Assembly (NCBI GenBank): GCA_013368315.1
Contig: JAACJM010000094.1
Location: 62,001 to 126,000, forward strand
Source: Tetrapyrgos nigripes
Lineage: Eukaryota; Basidiomycota; Agaricomycetes; Agaricales; Campanellaceae
Direction of reading: 5' to 3'
Length of the DNA: 64,000 bases
Positions 11,508 through 22,594 of the stretch are shown here, piece by piece. Position numbers and translations under genes: made by a program. Every line of letters starts with the position of its first letter. Within the stretch, counting starts at the first letter, position 1. A model generated the notes under the pieces. The model did not search any database, was not told the origin of the DNA, and saw nothing but the letters and a program-made list of their open reading frames with translations.

Positions 11508-12275
11508 GTGGTGGTGAGTAGGATGGAATAGAAGGTCGAGAAGGAAATAACAGCCAAACACGCGTTACTGACGTCAACTGTACAGTTGTCGGGGTTTACC
11601 TTGCCGAACCGCTACCGGTTAAGTGGCAACGAAAAGATATGGGAGACATACGTGGACAGAAGTAGATATGCAAGCCAAAGGAAAATAGTATTATACACTA
11701 CATAACAGAACGACTCGAAGAAAGATATACACTCACAACAACTGTGCATCGACAAGCATGAGCGAAGGTAGGAATGATGCGTCGTTTAGCGTCGGTCTAC
11801 AGTTGAAATGGCTGTGTTCGGTCATCTCGGAGCGCGGCCTCGTAACTTGCCATGCAAAGCAGTTCCCCAGTTAACTTAAGTATGTCGAGCTTCGCAGCTT
11901 TTCCACGGGTTCTAATTTTCCCACGCCACATACTCAGCGCTCCGAAATGACCGAACACAGCCATTTCAGCTGCAGACCGACGCTAAACGACGCATCATTC
12001 CTACCTTCGCTCATGCTTGTCGATGCACAGTTGTTGTTAGTGTATATCTTTCTCCGAGTCGTTCTGTTATGTAGTGTATAATACTATTTTCCTCTGGCTT
12101 GCATATCTACTTCTGTCTACGTATGTCTCCCATACAACTCTATGTCTCCCATGTTGCCACTCAACCGGCAGCGGTTCGGCACGGTAAACCCCGACAACTG
12201 TACGGTTGACGTCAGTAACGCGTGTTTGGCTCTTGTTTCCTTCTCGACCTTCTATTCCATCCTACTCACTACCAC
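11508..12275. repeat. Long inverted repeat (near-palindrome), arms ~330 bp
   Basis: Left arm ~11508-11841 and right arm ~11938-12275 are reverse complements with scattered mismatches and small gaps. For example GACGTCAACTGTACAGTTGT at 11571 faces the same sequence inverted near 12191-12212. The ~96-bp loop (11842-11937) holds a SINE-like 3' end (GGCCTCGTAACTTGCCATGC) joined directly to a SINE-like 5' end (GTTAACTTAAGTATGTCGAG). The right arm continues as the body of a SINE-like copy, so the structure is probably two copies in opposite orientation. No open frame. Confidence 0.8.
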
Positions 12276-12394
12276 TCTTAGGTCTCTGCAAATACTCCTC
12301 TCACATCTATGAAGCGCGTATCGACTCCTTCTGTGCCTTACCCACCCATCACAGTCCCCCTTGACCTATGACTATTCCACTTGCATGTATGTTA

Positions 12395-13098
12395 CACAGC
12401 GGGGCGCGGAGCATATTTGCCAGCCATTTTTGTGCATTCTTAAATGACGGATAGTTCACACGATTTTGGGTGAGATAAAATCCATCATATTTACTGCTAA
12501 AAAACCAGGTCGCAAAAGCTCAAATTATGTGCTTAAGCTTTTCCGTGCTAAACTTTTATTCATTCATGACCAAAAAAGGGAAGTAAATAGTATTCCAGTT
12601 TTGATTTGTAAGAAAATGCGCAAAAGGTATGATCAGTATTTGTGTGCCGGATTCCGGCGAGTAAAATGAATTCACTGGGGCATTGAAACACACGAACTTA
12701 AATTACCGATTTTTCTCAACAGCCGGGCATACTCCATATGGAATATTGGCCTCAAATTGGTGCCATATGGAGTAGGCCCGGTGCCGAGCAAAAATCCGTC
12801 ATTTAAATTTAGATTTTTCCCATCCGCAGTGCTTTTCCTTTTACTTGCCGGAATCCGGCACACAAATAGTGATCATACCTTTTGCGCATTTTCTCACAAA
12901 TCAAAATTCGAATACTAATTTGGTCATGAATGAATAAAAAGTTTAGCATGGAAAAACTTGAGCGCATAATTTGAGCTTTTGCAACCCCTTTTTTGGCAGC
13001 TAATACAATCAATTTTATCTCACCCAAAATCGTGTGAACTATCCGTAATTTAAGAGTGCACAAAAATGGCTGGCAAATATGCTCCGCGCCCCGCTGTG
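12395..13098. mobile_element. 704-bp fold-back element with TTA target duplication
   Basis: Terminal inverted repeats of about 270 bp start CACAGCGGGGCGCGGAGCAT at 12395 and end with its complement at 13098; TTA flanks both sides (12392-12394, 13099-13101). The middle (about 12700-12805) resembles the centre of the MITE at 4163, sharing GGTGCCGAGCAAAAA-like and ACTCCATATGG sequence. It has no transposase. A 3-bp TTA duplication is typical of PIF/Harbinger; CAC ends are also found in CACTA-type elements. Confidence 0.8.
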
Positions 13099-13298
13099 TT
13101 AGGCTTCGTATATTTGCCGCCTCCTTTTCTCGCACATCTTCTATCTTGTAATTGTTCTTACCCGCTACGCAGACGAGCTTGAAGTTATGTTCGCCATATT
13201 CCGCATACATACTTAATATACAACAATATTCCTGCCTATCTTTAATAAAAGGATGAACTCTTATGCTCAGTGAGTATTATTAAAAACCTATTCAAGCT

Positions 13299-13412
13299 AA
13301 TTTGCCATGCGAAGCAGTGGCACCTTTCCCCTGTTAACTTATGTAGACCTCGCAACTGAGTAGCAAACATTACCACAAGTTCAAAATCCATACGCCACTT
13401 CAGCGCTCCTGT
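13299..13412 (+). repeat. SINE-like family junction fragment
   Basis: A 3' end (TTTGCCATGCGAAGCAGTGG, CACCTTTCCCC) is joined directly to a 5' body (GTTAACTTATGTAGACCTCG), the same head-to-tail junction seen in the loop of the palindrome at 11842-11937. Only ~110 bp are recognisable. Confidence 0.6.
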
Positions 13413-14996
13413 TTGCTTTTGTCTTCCCCTTCTCCATCACTTGTTTCAAGTCTTATTTGTTTTTACTTTAATTCTTGTTTGATTTCTTACCTGTTTCATT
13501 CAAAACTTTCTTATTCTTCATTCATTCTCATGACCTATGTTACAAAATACATGATATCAAAGGGGTGTGGGCCATCACCGAGGCGTGGCAAGATTGAGGC
13601 CATCACTAGCCAGAATGATAAAGTACATATTATTGTTATACTTTTTACCCCCCTGGGACCCCACTCAGCTTGTAGTACACGAAATCAGGACTTTTTATGA
13701 ATGTACGGTACATTTTCCTGGATCTATCCTAAGACCCGAACGCGTAATGCTTCTGCGGGTCAAAAACGGATACGGGCAAGGAAAAATCCAAAAGCCACCA
13801 GAAACACCTAAATGAAATAAAAGAGGTCCCCGACACCTCAGGGTACTCCAGCTTGAACATTGCAGGCCTCGCAGCGATGTAACCGTAACTGTAGTGTGTT
13901 AGATAGTGATATGGATGTCTTCCTTTGATAACACGGGCAAAATCTCGATTTTTTTATGTATATACAAAGATTATGGTATGACGAATACCATATACAATGC
14001 ACATACTTAGACGCAGATCGTTTGGGAGTTTTCGGTGAGCTTTCACGAAGGAACAGAAGGAAGCGGTGACTGATGAGTAAGCAACAGGCATTGACACGGC
14101 ATACCTCAGCAATCACAGTTCCAAAGCTCGGGAGCTTTAGGAATTTGTGAACGGGAAAAGTAGGGTACGATTCGACATAGCCACATGCAGAAATGGAGTG
14201 TAAAGAACTCACCCTCATTTCATTCGGCCTCGTAACAAGTTTTAGCTACGTACCTAGCCACACAGATGTAGGAGAGCAGTAGTCTCAATATATGACGTGC
14301 TGTCCTTCCCGGGAAGTGCCCAAGTCTCTTCGAGTCACTGCCCAGTTCAAATCTGGCTATATAGCAAGTTTTTTTTTTCAGTACTCCCATCGTTCATAGT
14401 ACCCAGTCACTTACTGCTATCTCTTGAGTTTTCACCCCAGGTCTACAGATCTCTTTATGCCTCCGTACTCACATATATGTGTTCTGTGTTTGTGTTACAT
14501 TTTATCTCAACCAACGTATGATCTCATCTGTAAAAACTCCAATGCTATGTACATACGTTATTTACTATATCCTGACTGCGGGAATGGACACTGAACCGCC
14601 ACGTCAAATTAATCCGTGATGATGTTCATAAGAATAGATATAAAAATAAATTATATGGATGTATCTCTAAACATTGTTGCACCTCATTTGTTGAGCAATG
14701 AAATCACTGTACTTTGGAAATGCTCATCAAAACCTGCTACATGAGCTCAATCAACTTCGTCTTGGTGCCATAAATTTAGTTTCACAGTGCATAACATACT
14801 CCCAGAGGTTATAACTATCACTAGGGGCAAGGGTCCCTATTCTGATTGAGAAAAACGAGGCAATTCAGTAACTCAATTGTTTCACTTATCTCACTCTTTT
14901 ATCACCACTTTTCTCAGTTACAGAAGATGCCATTGCCCGCAGTGTATGTTCCCATCATATAATATTGTTAATTTGGCCCAAGAGTGATCCCATATC
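13413..14996. other. Gap without a supported gene
   Basis: Short open frames on both strands show no conserved motif or coherent splice pattern. A lone CGGCCTCGTAAC at 14225 resembles the SINE-like terminus. The rest is unrecognised. Confidence 0.4.
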
Positions 14997-16108
14997 AAGC
15001 AAAAGTCATGCAACGCAACAGTCATGCAACGGAACAGTCATGTAATGCCACAGTCATGCAACCGCCAAGCAACAGTCATGCAACCATCAATCCAGGCTCC
15101 CAGTAGCCAGCCTTCCGTTTGTGAGGGGACAACACGCCAGGGCGGAAGGGGCAGTGTAAATACTGAGTGTATATAGGGTGGGAAAAAAAATTAGGGATTG
15201 ACCAATCAGAGAGCGAGAAGTTTAGGTCCCCTCACAACAGGAAGGGCTGGAGGAACTGTTCCGGCACCCTGACTCGGCATCAAAGCAAACAACGCTGAAG
15301 CTGTCGCCAAACAAAGTCAGGCGTCAGCGACGCGACGCGACGCGGGCGCGTTTGTTGACTGTTTCCGACATCTCTCACAACGCTGGTGCGGGTGACGGCT
15401 CCCTCCAGAACCTCACATTCCTTCCTTTTACATTCTCTCTAATATTATACTCTAATTTTCGTCTAGTACATGCCCGCCGCTACTACTACTGATCAAACTC
15501 GTACCTCAAGTTGGGACATCAAGAGTGATAAACTCTGCAGGACCGCATGACCACTGTTGGAGAGAGGTGAGCAGAGAGCGCAGCTGGTCGGTAGTGAGGG
15601 CCATTGAGCGAGAAAGAAAATTTTACTATCAATAATGCTTTGGAGCCCATGCGAGTTGGCAGTTGGTGTATATGACAAAAGGGGAAATCTCGAACTCCGG
15701 CAGGTCAGCCGATTTTGATGCCGGAACAGTTCCTCCAGCCCTCATATGGCGAGGGGTCCTCAAACTTCCCATCATCTGATTGACTGCCGCTTAAAGCTGT
15801 TGGCAAACAACTAATAATATTCCTCCTGTACCCTCATTGAGGCTCATTCTCGGATTAATACCCTCGCCATATCGAGGGCTGGCTACTGGGAGCCTGCCAT
15901 CAATCAAGCAAAAGTCATGGAACGCAACAGTCATGCAACAGAACAGTCATGTAATGCCACAGTCATGCAACCGCCAAGCAACAGTCATGCAACCATCAAT
16001 CAAGCAAAAGTCATGCAACGCAAAAGTCATGCAACGCAACAGTCATGCAATGGAACAGTCATGTAATGCCACAGTTATGCAACCGCCAAGCAACAGTCAA
16101 GTACAGAA
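14997..16108. repeat. 96-bp minisatellite of CAACAGTCATG subunits, split by an insertion
   Basis: Three copies of a ~96-bp higher-order unit start AAGCAAAAGTCATG at 14997, 15906 and 16002. Each is made of 11-13 bp variants of AACAGTCATGC, AACGGAACAGTCATG and GCCACAGTCATGC, then ACCGCCAAGCAACAG. The first two are separated by the 804-bp element at 15093-15896, so the array was contiguous before that insertion. An open frame across it (15837-16133) is a by-product of the repeat. Confidence 0.85.
15093..15896. mobile_element. 804-bp Mutator-like non-autonomous element with 9-bp target duplication
   Basis: Perfect 20-bp terminal inverted repeats, CAGGCTCCCAGTAGCCAGCC at 15093 and its complement ending at 15896, are bounded by CCATCAATC at 15084-15092 and 15897-15905. 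A second inner inverted pair (GGCTGGAGGAACTGTTCCGG at 15246 and its complement near 15722) lies inside. A 9-bp duplication is the usual size for Mutator-like elements. It carries no transposase; the Mutator-type relic at 38.4-40.7 kb is a possible source type, but its ends are not identified here. Confidence 0.85.
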
Positions 16109-16245
16109 AATCAGTTTCTACGTTTCATCATGATGCTGATGGAATGAGTGTCCAGACCTACAGCATACCAACAGATACTTAAGCAGATACAGTGCTGTTG
16201 TGTGCATCTCCACAATTCCTAGTCTGCAACAACAGTCTTTTCCAA

Positions 16246-17639
16246 ATGTCAACAGTAAAATCCTCCTTTCTGGTGTCTTCAGATATTCCTGTTATGCAGA
16301 GCTATCTGTTCCTGTCTGCAGTTGAAGGACTTTGCTTTGGTAGGTCCCCTTACACAACCTGAGGTTCATCTTTGATATATCTCCCTACTGATTGTAACCT
16401 TGCTATCTAGGCATTAGTTGCCATTTGTACCATCCTGCTGCTATGGTATGCCTATCCCAGACTTTTCTGAAACAGCCTTGAACATGGATCCAGTCAGCAA
16501 GGACTTCGACAGTCACCAATGCGACTTTTTCTGGTGGCTGCATGTACAGTCATGCTTATAAGCTCAGCATGGACCATGGTGGTAGATCAGATAGACGATA
16601 TAGTTCAGATCCGTGGGTTGGCACATCAGACATACAATCCTGTTTCAGTCATGATCATGACTACAATGATGCAGACAGTGCTGGTCAGAATCAATGTTGG
16701 TTTTGTTTTCAATTTAATCCTTCATGTGAATACTGAAGTATATGCGAGTAGTATTTCCTGGGAGATTTAATTGTAGTTTGGAGGGCATGGATCCTTTTTC
16801 AAAGGGAACCTATTCCCAGAGGAATTCTTCTTTTTTGTATTGCTCAATCATTAGGTCAGAATTCATACCATACTTGATTTGTATGATTAATCCTATTGAC
16901 CTCACTTTTCTGGATGTAGGTTGTAGTATATTTGATGCAGTCCTTGCCATTAGAAGTGTGCTTGATGCAAATTTTGTATGTTTATATTTTGTTGATTTAT
17001 TGAGACCCAGCCTTAGATTATGCAGGTAGCATCTCAGCCTGTACGAGTGATAATGTCAATATCACTTGTCTTCACCAACCTCACAGCAACACTTCTGATT
17101 GCAAATAAGACTTGGTAAGCAGACGACAGACTGCTGGCTTCTTAGTTTCCAGCTTTTAACTTGATTTCTCGACAGGCACTATAGAAAACTTGTCAAAGTT
17201 CACCTTGATAAATTAAATAAAAATCACCAAGCTGAGCAAATACTGGTACTCTTAGTACAGTCAGGAATAATCTATTGCATTTCCTGGGTAGGCAATCATT
17301 TGTGGTTTCTTAGAATTTGAACCCTAATAGGATTTTGAAAACCAGATTCTACTCATGCCTAGTATATTTAATCCAGGGTATGATGATTCTGTAGGACTCT
17401 ACTTGGGCATAATGATGCCTCATCTGGAAGTGATCTATCCCACTGCAATCATCCTGCTTTCCCACCTCTACAAGAACCATCAAGACTCCATTCTTGAGAG
17501 TCTTTCTCAACCTCTGGAATTTGCAGCCCCTGCTCTATCATCTCAATCTGATCCATCAGCATCTACACAGCTACATAGTGCTCAAACGGGACAGAATGAT
17601 ATCCAGGAAGTCAGTAGAGGAGATTCTGTGGATGTTTGA
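16246..17639 (+). CDS. VWRAW-type multi-pass membrane protein, paralog 3
   Basis: The start at 16246 opens MSTVKSSFLVSSDIPVMQSY. Splicing by GT-AG and frame gives LCF-VAICTILLLW (acceptor TTAG before TTGCC), then a long exon from about 16475 to 16698 ending VLVRIN. Next come FLGDLIVVWRAWILFQ (about 16756-16851), VRVIMSISLVFTNLTATLLI with NKTW (17028-17115), LVLLVQSGIIYCISW (to 17287) and a final exon 17346-17639. The WRAW, KTW-HYRK and QSGIIYC marks align with the genes at 2027 and 4973. The C-terminus is polar and ends SRGDSVDV. The frame is intact despite minisatellite on one side and transposons on the other. Function unknown; border choices of the first two introns are the least sure. Confidence 0.8.
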
Positions 17640-18394
17640 GCTGGAGATTCAATTAATGAGTGGAGGAAGGACAAGTTTATTTTATTCATGGAATGATTCT
17701 ACATACACTCTCTGTCTTTTGCATTTTTTCCTTCATTCCAACAAGTTCAAGATTAGAAATTCATACCACTGTTCGGCTATTCAATCCTTATTTAATATCA
17801 TCAACACTTTCACTCTGGTTTTCCCTGAGTAAGTAGGCTACATTCATTGCCCATGTCAACTGATGCAAGGATAAAGAACGAGTTTAAAGGCTCTACAAAA
17901 CTAGTGAGATGCGAAGTTCTCCAACTCGCTGGCGGCTCACAATCTGCACACCTCAAGGTTGATATGATGAAATATGAAGGTTGAGGACTTAACGGTGCTA
18001 GGCACACAAGACGAGGACTTAAAAAAAACTGGATTGGAAGTGGGTGGTCTGAAAGATGTTTATTGCATGCTACCTACGCGTATATATACTATAAGTACAA
18101 GTTAGAATGAGTCAGAATAATAGGCAGTGTATAGATAAAGCTGTGTCAGGGCTATAATGAAAATGACTCAATAAGTAATCAGTTTGAGTCAAGTACAGCA
18201 TCTGAGCAGTGTAGTAGTACATAGGAATACACAGTAAAAATGAAATGAGAAAGAGAATAAGATGTGCAAAGCTGAGGTATAGATAGGGGCAAATGATGTC
18301 AACTATCCAGGGAGTAAGTCCCCAACTCTCCTGCTAGTGTACATCACATGACTAACATTCATGTACCCAAGCATCTTGTGCAGAGAGGAGTGTC
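17640..18394. other. Gap without a supported gene
   Basis: Contains the 3' flank of the preceding gene and purine-rich, AT-rich sequence. Around 18010-18330 it looks like worn LTR sequence, but no matching copy is close enough to prove it. Confidence 0.35.
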
Positions 18395-18640
18395 ATTATG
18401 AGGCTTTTAGGCTGGGTTAATTTATGTTGTAGCAACCTCCCAAATCTTTACCACAGCTTCAAGCTCCCACCCCTTTTCCAGTCTCTACTCTTCCTGACAA
18501 TCCAAAATTCTAGACTTGGTCTGGACCTGGTCCAAGAACCATTGACATCATGCCAGCATGAACCTCTTCCTGTCTCCCTGTCTCCACCCCAACACCATCC
18601 TTCACATTTCATGACTAGGTATGGCCTAATCCAGGCAAAG
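18395..18640 (+). repeat. SINE-like family, 5' part only
   Basis: Begins GAGGCTTTTAGGCTGGGTTAA and continues TTTATGTTGTAGCAACCTCC, CAAGCTCCCACCCCTTTTCC and TGGTCTGGACCTGGTCC, aligning with 53040-53260 of the copy at 53033. The conserved 3' domain is absent, so the copy is truncated. Confidence 0.6.
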
Positions 18641-18889
18641 ATGGGGACTGGGTACCCCTACACCCCAGCCCTTCTGCCATATCTTAATTCTTTGTATCCT
18701 CAGTGTCCAGCAGAAGAGCTGACATACATGTACAGGCACAAGGTATACAGAACAACTCACCCCTGTTGGTCCACTCATAAAACCCTTCCTTCCTCAACCT
18801 CTCCTTTTTTGTTCGCATGGGCTACACTATTCAAATTACCACCCATGCACTGGGTGTCAAGGATACTACTACTCTCAAATGGAGAGACC

Positions 18890-19085
18890 ACCCAAGTCAA
18901 ACAAGGCAAAGACAAGGAAAGAAAGATAGATTGAGAGAGGATGAGTAGACTAACTATGCTCGACACTGTGTAAGTAGTATTACAGAGTGGTGACAAAGTG
19001 AACAAACTGGGGAACTAGTTAGGGGAAGATATATCAGCCAGTCCAAGGCTGCAAAGATGAAATAGATGAATAGGTGAGAAAGTCT
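18890..19085 (-). repeat. Degraded Gypsy LTR fragment
   Basis: ACCACCCAAGTCAAACAAGG, GACTAACTATGCTCGACACT and AAGTGAACAAACTGGGGAACT follow in the same order as in the LTRs at 29459, 34039 and 36778, with many changes. No partner LTR or internal region is attached. Confidence 0.55.
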
Positions 19086-19130
19086 TATGAAAATAGAACA
19101 ATGGCCATATGCTATAGGACGAATTACAAG

Positions 19131-19245
19131 CAGTGTTATGGTTAAGCCTTAAGCCTTAATTAACTTAAGACCTTAAATACTTAACAAAATAAGACTTAAC
19201 TTCGTTAGGTTCAGAGCTTAAGGGTTAATTAAGGCTTAGGATGTC
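19131..19245. repeat. Putative hAT left terminal repeat
   Basis: Starts CAGTGTTATGG and contains AAGACCTTAAATACTTAAC, ATAAGACTTAACTT, CTTAAGGGTTAATTAAGG. The inverted sequence at about 41338-41429, ending in the complement of CAGTGTCTGACC, aligns with it. It lies just before the hAT-type reading frame at 19311. The 8 bp outside the two ends do not match. Confidence 0.5.
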
Positions 19246-19310
19246 CATGTAATTATATTTCTGTAAAGGAATTTTTTTTGGTGGACCTACACACATTGCA
19301 ACTCTATATC

Positions 19311-21166
19311 ATGGCTCGAGGCAAGGGAGAACTCTGGGATTACTTCTGGGAAGGCAAGAAAACAAACTCATCCCATTTCTGAGCTCACTGTCTTGGCTGT
19401 ATACAACACCACTTGGCTCAACCACAACTGTCAGACAGTGACACCCTCAAAGTTGAGAGCTCAAATGAGGAAGCCTTCAAGCAAGGTAAGTACCCATCAC
19501 TAATAACAAGGGTACCATCTTGCCTGACTGATAAACAGTATGCGACAAGGCTACCTCTGTTGTTGGTGTCAAAAAATCCATGATGGCCCATATACTCAGA
19601 GGGGAAAGAGGGTGTCCATATGCATCCAATGTGGCAGAGAAGAAGGCAAAGGAGTTGAAAAGAAAGGATGAGAAAGTGAAGGGGAAGGGAAAAAGGGAGT
19701 GGGAGAGTGGAAGTGAGGGTGAGAATGACCAGGAGTCAGACAAGTTGGGGCCAGCACCCTCCAAGAAGCACAAAGCTGTGGACCATGTCGAAAAGCATCA
19801 GACAACACTCAAAGTATTCAAAGGAATCAATATACCATTCACCAATGATGAAAAGAAAGCTATCCAGGCACAAACTGTTCAAGCAAGTACATCTGCTAGA
19901 TTACCAGAGAGCTGGATTGAAGACCCCAAAGTCATTACTCTCTTCCTCATGTTCCGAGCAAAAGCAGGGGATGTGCTTCTCACTAGGGGGGTTCTTGGAG
20001 GCAGGTTGTTAAATGAGGAGAGAGAGTGAGTGGAGAGTGAGCTGTTGGAGAAGTTGGAACAGCGATACATCACTTTAACGTGCATCTCATAAATTCCTTA
20101 TAAAATTCCACTTACTCCCCATAGAACCAGTTGCAATGGTGTCAAAGATGTAACAAAAGATTCATTGATGGGAGTTAGTGCATCTGTTGACTTCAAGGTG
20201 AGCCAGTTGTGCATTTCTCATTGAAATGATACTCACTATGACTCCAGGCTCATCTTGTCGATCTTTATAATGCAACTGCAAAGAAAAAGAATGCGGACTC
20301 GATGTGTGAGCAATTTTAGGCAATGATAGACAACACCGAGAAGATGTATAAGTGTGTGGTGGTCGCTTTTGGCACTGATAACAATGGAGGGAGTAAAGCA
20401 GGGTGTGTAAAACTGGGATCTATCAGACCATGGCTTTTGCTATTCCCATGCAGTGCACATCAGGTGAGTTCTATTCACTCAGAAGTGAACACTTTACATA
20501 TACCTTCTTCTCAGGGCCAACTCATCCTTTTTCTGAGGCTGCAGAAACCTCTGAAGATGCAATGTCTCTTATTGGGTGGTTGAATAATCATAATTTTGTG
20601 CACATCATCTTCAACGAGGAGCAGGAACACAAGAATAGAAAGGTCCTCAAGTATCTGACTGCAAATCTCACCCATTGGACTACACACACAGTAGCTTTCA
20701 TGCGCCTTGAGGACCTTGAGACACCAATTTCATCTGCAGCATTTAACCAATGTGATGACATTATACAGGCCCAGGTTGAGAGGGAGACTGGATCCAAGGG
20801 CAACATGCTCAGAGCTGAGGCTGAAGTGCATCTAGAGATCATTTTGGATTGTGGATTTTGGTGGCATCTTTCCATGGTTATCGAGGACACTGAACTGATT
20901 GCCTATGCCACAAATATATGTCAGAGTGACCATGCTTGCGCTGATGTTGTTCTGTTGGCTTTTGTTGGAATGTTTTTGTATTTCCGAAACCTGCCTTCTG
21001 AATGCTCTAATCTCTCCAAGGAGATGACAAAGTGTCTTGAACACTGCTGGAAGGGTTTTGATCAGGAGCTGATGGTCACAGCTTTGATTCTCAGCCCTTA
21101 TGAGTGGTTAGAACAGTTTGGACCAAAGGCTGAGGTTGATATCCTCACTGGGTACAAACACTTGTA
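19311..21166 (+). pseudogene. hAT-family transposase relic
   Basis: ATG at 19311 starts MARGKGELWDYFWEGKKTN followed by AHCLGC, a BED-type zinc-finger beginning interrupted by TGA. A spacer rich in Lys/Glu/Ser (19580-19800) precedes a region at 19880-20480 with further stops. From about 20510 to 21166 a long frame reads GWLNNHNFVHIIFNEEQ, YLTANLTHWTTHTVAFMRL and TNICQSDHACADVVLLAF, typical of Agaricomycete hAT transposases of the RNase H-like DDE fold. The C-terminal dimerisation segment is missing because the frame runs into the inverted repeat at 21147. Stops and truncation make it non-functional. Confidence 0.8.
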
Positions 21167-21424
21167 ATTCCTTGGATATACAGAGGAATTACATAAGACT
21201 TACACTGGTACACTCAATATGTAAGTCTACTTGACTTACTGAAGTATTACCAGAGACCAAAAAAAATAGAACAATTATATATGACCATTGTAAGGCATGA
21301 AGTCTCACAGTGGTCCTTGATAATACTTCAGTAAGTCAAGTGGACTTACATATTGACTGTACCAGTGTAAGTCTCATGTAACTCCCCTGTATATCCAAGG
21401 AATTACAAGTGTTTGCACCCAGTG
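21147..21424. repeat. Inverted repeat with ~105-bp arms
   Basis: Arms at 21147-21253 and about 21320-21424 are near-perfect complements, for example CACTTGTAATTCCTTGGATA at 21160 and its inverse at 21394-21413; the spacer is ~65 bp. The left arm contains the last codons of the truncated hAT frame (GYKHL, stop), so this is either a fold-back insertion or an inverted duplication at the break. Confidence 0.8.
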
Positions 21425-21514
21425 CCTCCAGCTTGATCAGTTGGTTGTCAGCAGAAAGAACACTTGCTGATGGTCAAAAATTCCTTTAGATGTTTGATAA
21501 GTGGATCAATCATC

Positions 21515-22135
21515 CAATGGTCAACTTAGACAACAAGGAACAGGAATCTCTGTTGGAGGATCAGAATCATCTTGCTTAGAAAATAATTCTCCCAACACTT
21601 TCTCATACAGAAAGTATAGGCCTTCATATGGTTTCAAGTTAAGAATGATATTCAATATATTCCTCTTATTTACCCTTCCATTATAAATGTGACAGCTGTA
21701 GTAGCCCAAATAAAGAGGCCATTTGCTATAACAAGCAAGTCCTCAATCTCCTCTGATATCCATGACTGTCCATATCCTTTTAACTTTGCACTAATCAATA
21801 ACCTCAAATCATTTGTAGTACTCTCATCATCTGTCAAATCAACTTTGGTGAGAGCAGATTTACTGAATTTATCAATTCATGGCAGATTTCTGGATTTGGT
21901 CTGCTGGTTATTACCCATTTGAGCCATGAAAGCTGAGATATATCCTTCAAGCATCTTAGAAAATCTGCTCAGTTCAAACTTGTTCCACATTCATCCAGGC
22001 CATCAATCACAATCATAACTACATTTCCAGATGTCCTGATTTGATTCATTAGAAATGGTTCAAAAAATGTGTCCAGCTGCTGTAAGGGGACAATTTCCTT
22101 TTTCCTTCCTTTGTCCTTTAGGACTTGTTTGTTCT
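21515..22135 (-). pseudogene. NACHT-NTPase (NLR-like) fragment
   Basis: Minus-strand reading gives QQLDTFFEPFLMNQIRTSGN followed by VVMIVIDGLDE, the Walker B region of fungal NACHT NTPases. About 90 residues later come TNDLRLLISAKLKGYG and NGLFIWATTAVTFIMEG, a usual NACHT-protein order. In-frame stops occur after KSRNLP and after FIMEG. Walker A and all C-terminal repeats are absent. Fungal NACHT proteins act in non-self recognition and cell death; this piece can have no such role. It lies between the hAT relic and the Tc1/mariner element. Confidence 0.7.
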
Positions 22136-22489
22136 TGTTTCATCTGGACTTCATTGACTTGTTTATCCCTGTTTCATTGTTTCATCATCATTTGATCTTT
22201 CATCATTCCACCTTTCTATTACTTCATTCTGACTGTATAGTTTTGTAGATATTTTCCCAGGCCTTCATACAAGTATATATACCCCTTCCCTGCAGGTGAG
22301 TATCCTTGAGTTTTTCTCTTTGGATCTTCTCCTGCCTTGTATCTTCTAGTTCTGATTTATATATCTTTGGATCTCCTCCTGCAGTTGTTGAGTGAGTGCC
22401 TCACATGTCAGGAGTTGCCCTTACAGCTGCTCAAAGAGTGGAATTCCCCTGCCTCAAAGTGAAGGATCATCCTTGAAATTTGATAGAGG
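22136..22489. other. Short gap left of the Tc1/mariner element
   Basis: Pyrimidine-rich sequence with a partly repeated unit (TTTGGATCTTCTCCTGCC, TTTGGATCTCCTCCTGCAG). No gene supported. Confidence 0.35.
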
Positions 22490-22594
22490 TATAGTAGCTG
22501 TGAAAAATGATGTGGCTTCCTTTTTTGGAAGTGGCTGTGCCAACATGTGATCCAGGCATTGTCCTCATCATACCACTTGTTGTAACACAAGCAG

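Noticed and set aside
14997..16133. CRISPR-like array suggested by regular CAACAGTCATG repeats
   Set aside because: The unit is a 96-bp higher-order minisatellite without unique spacers, in a eukaryotic intron-rich context.
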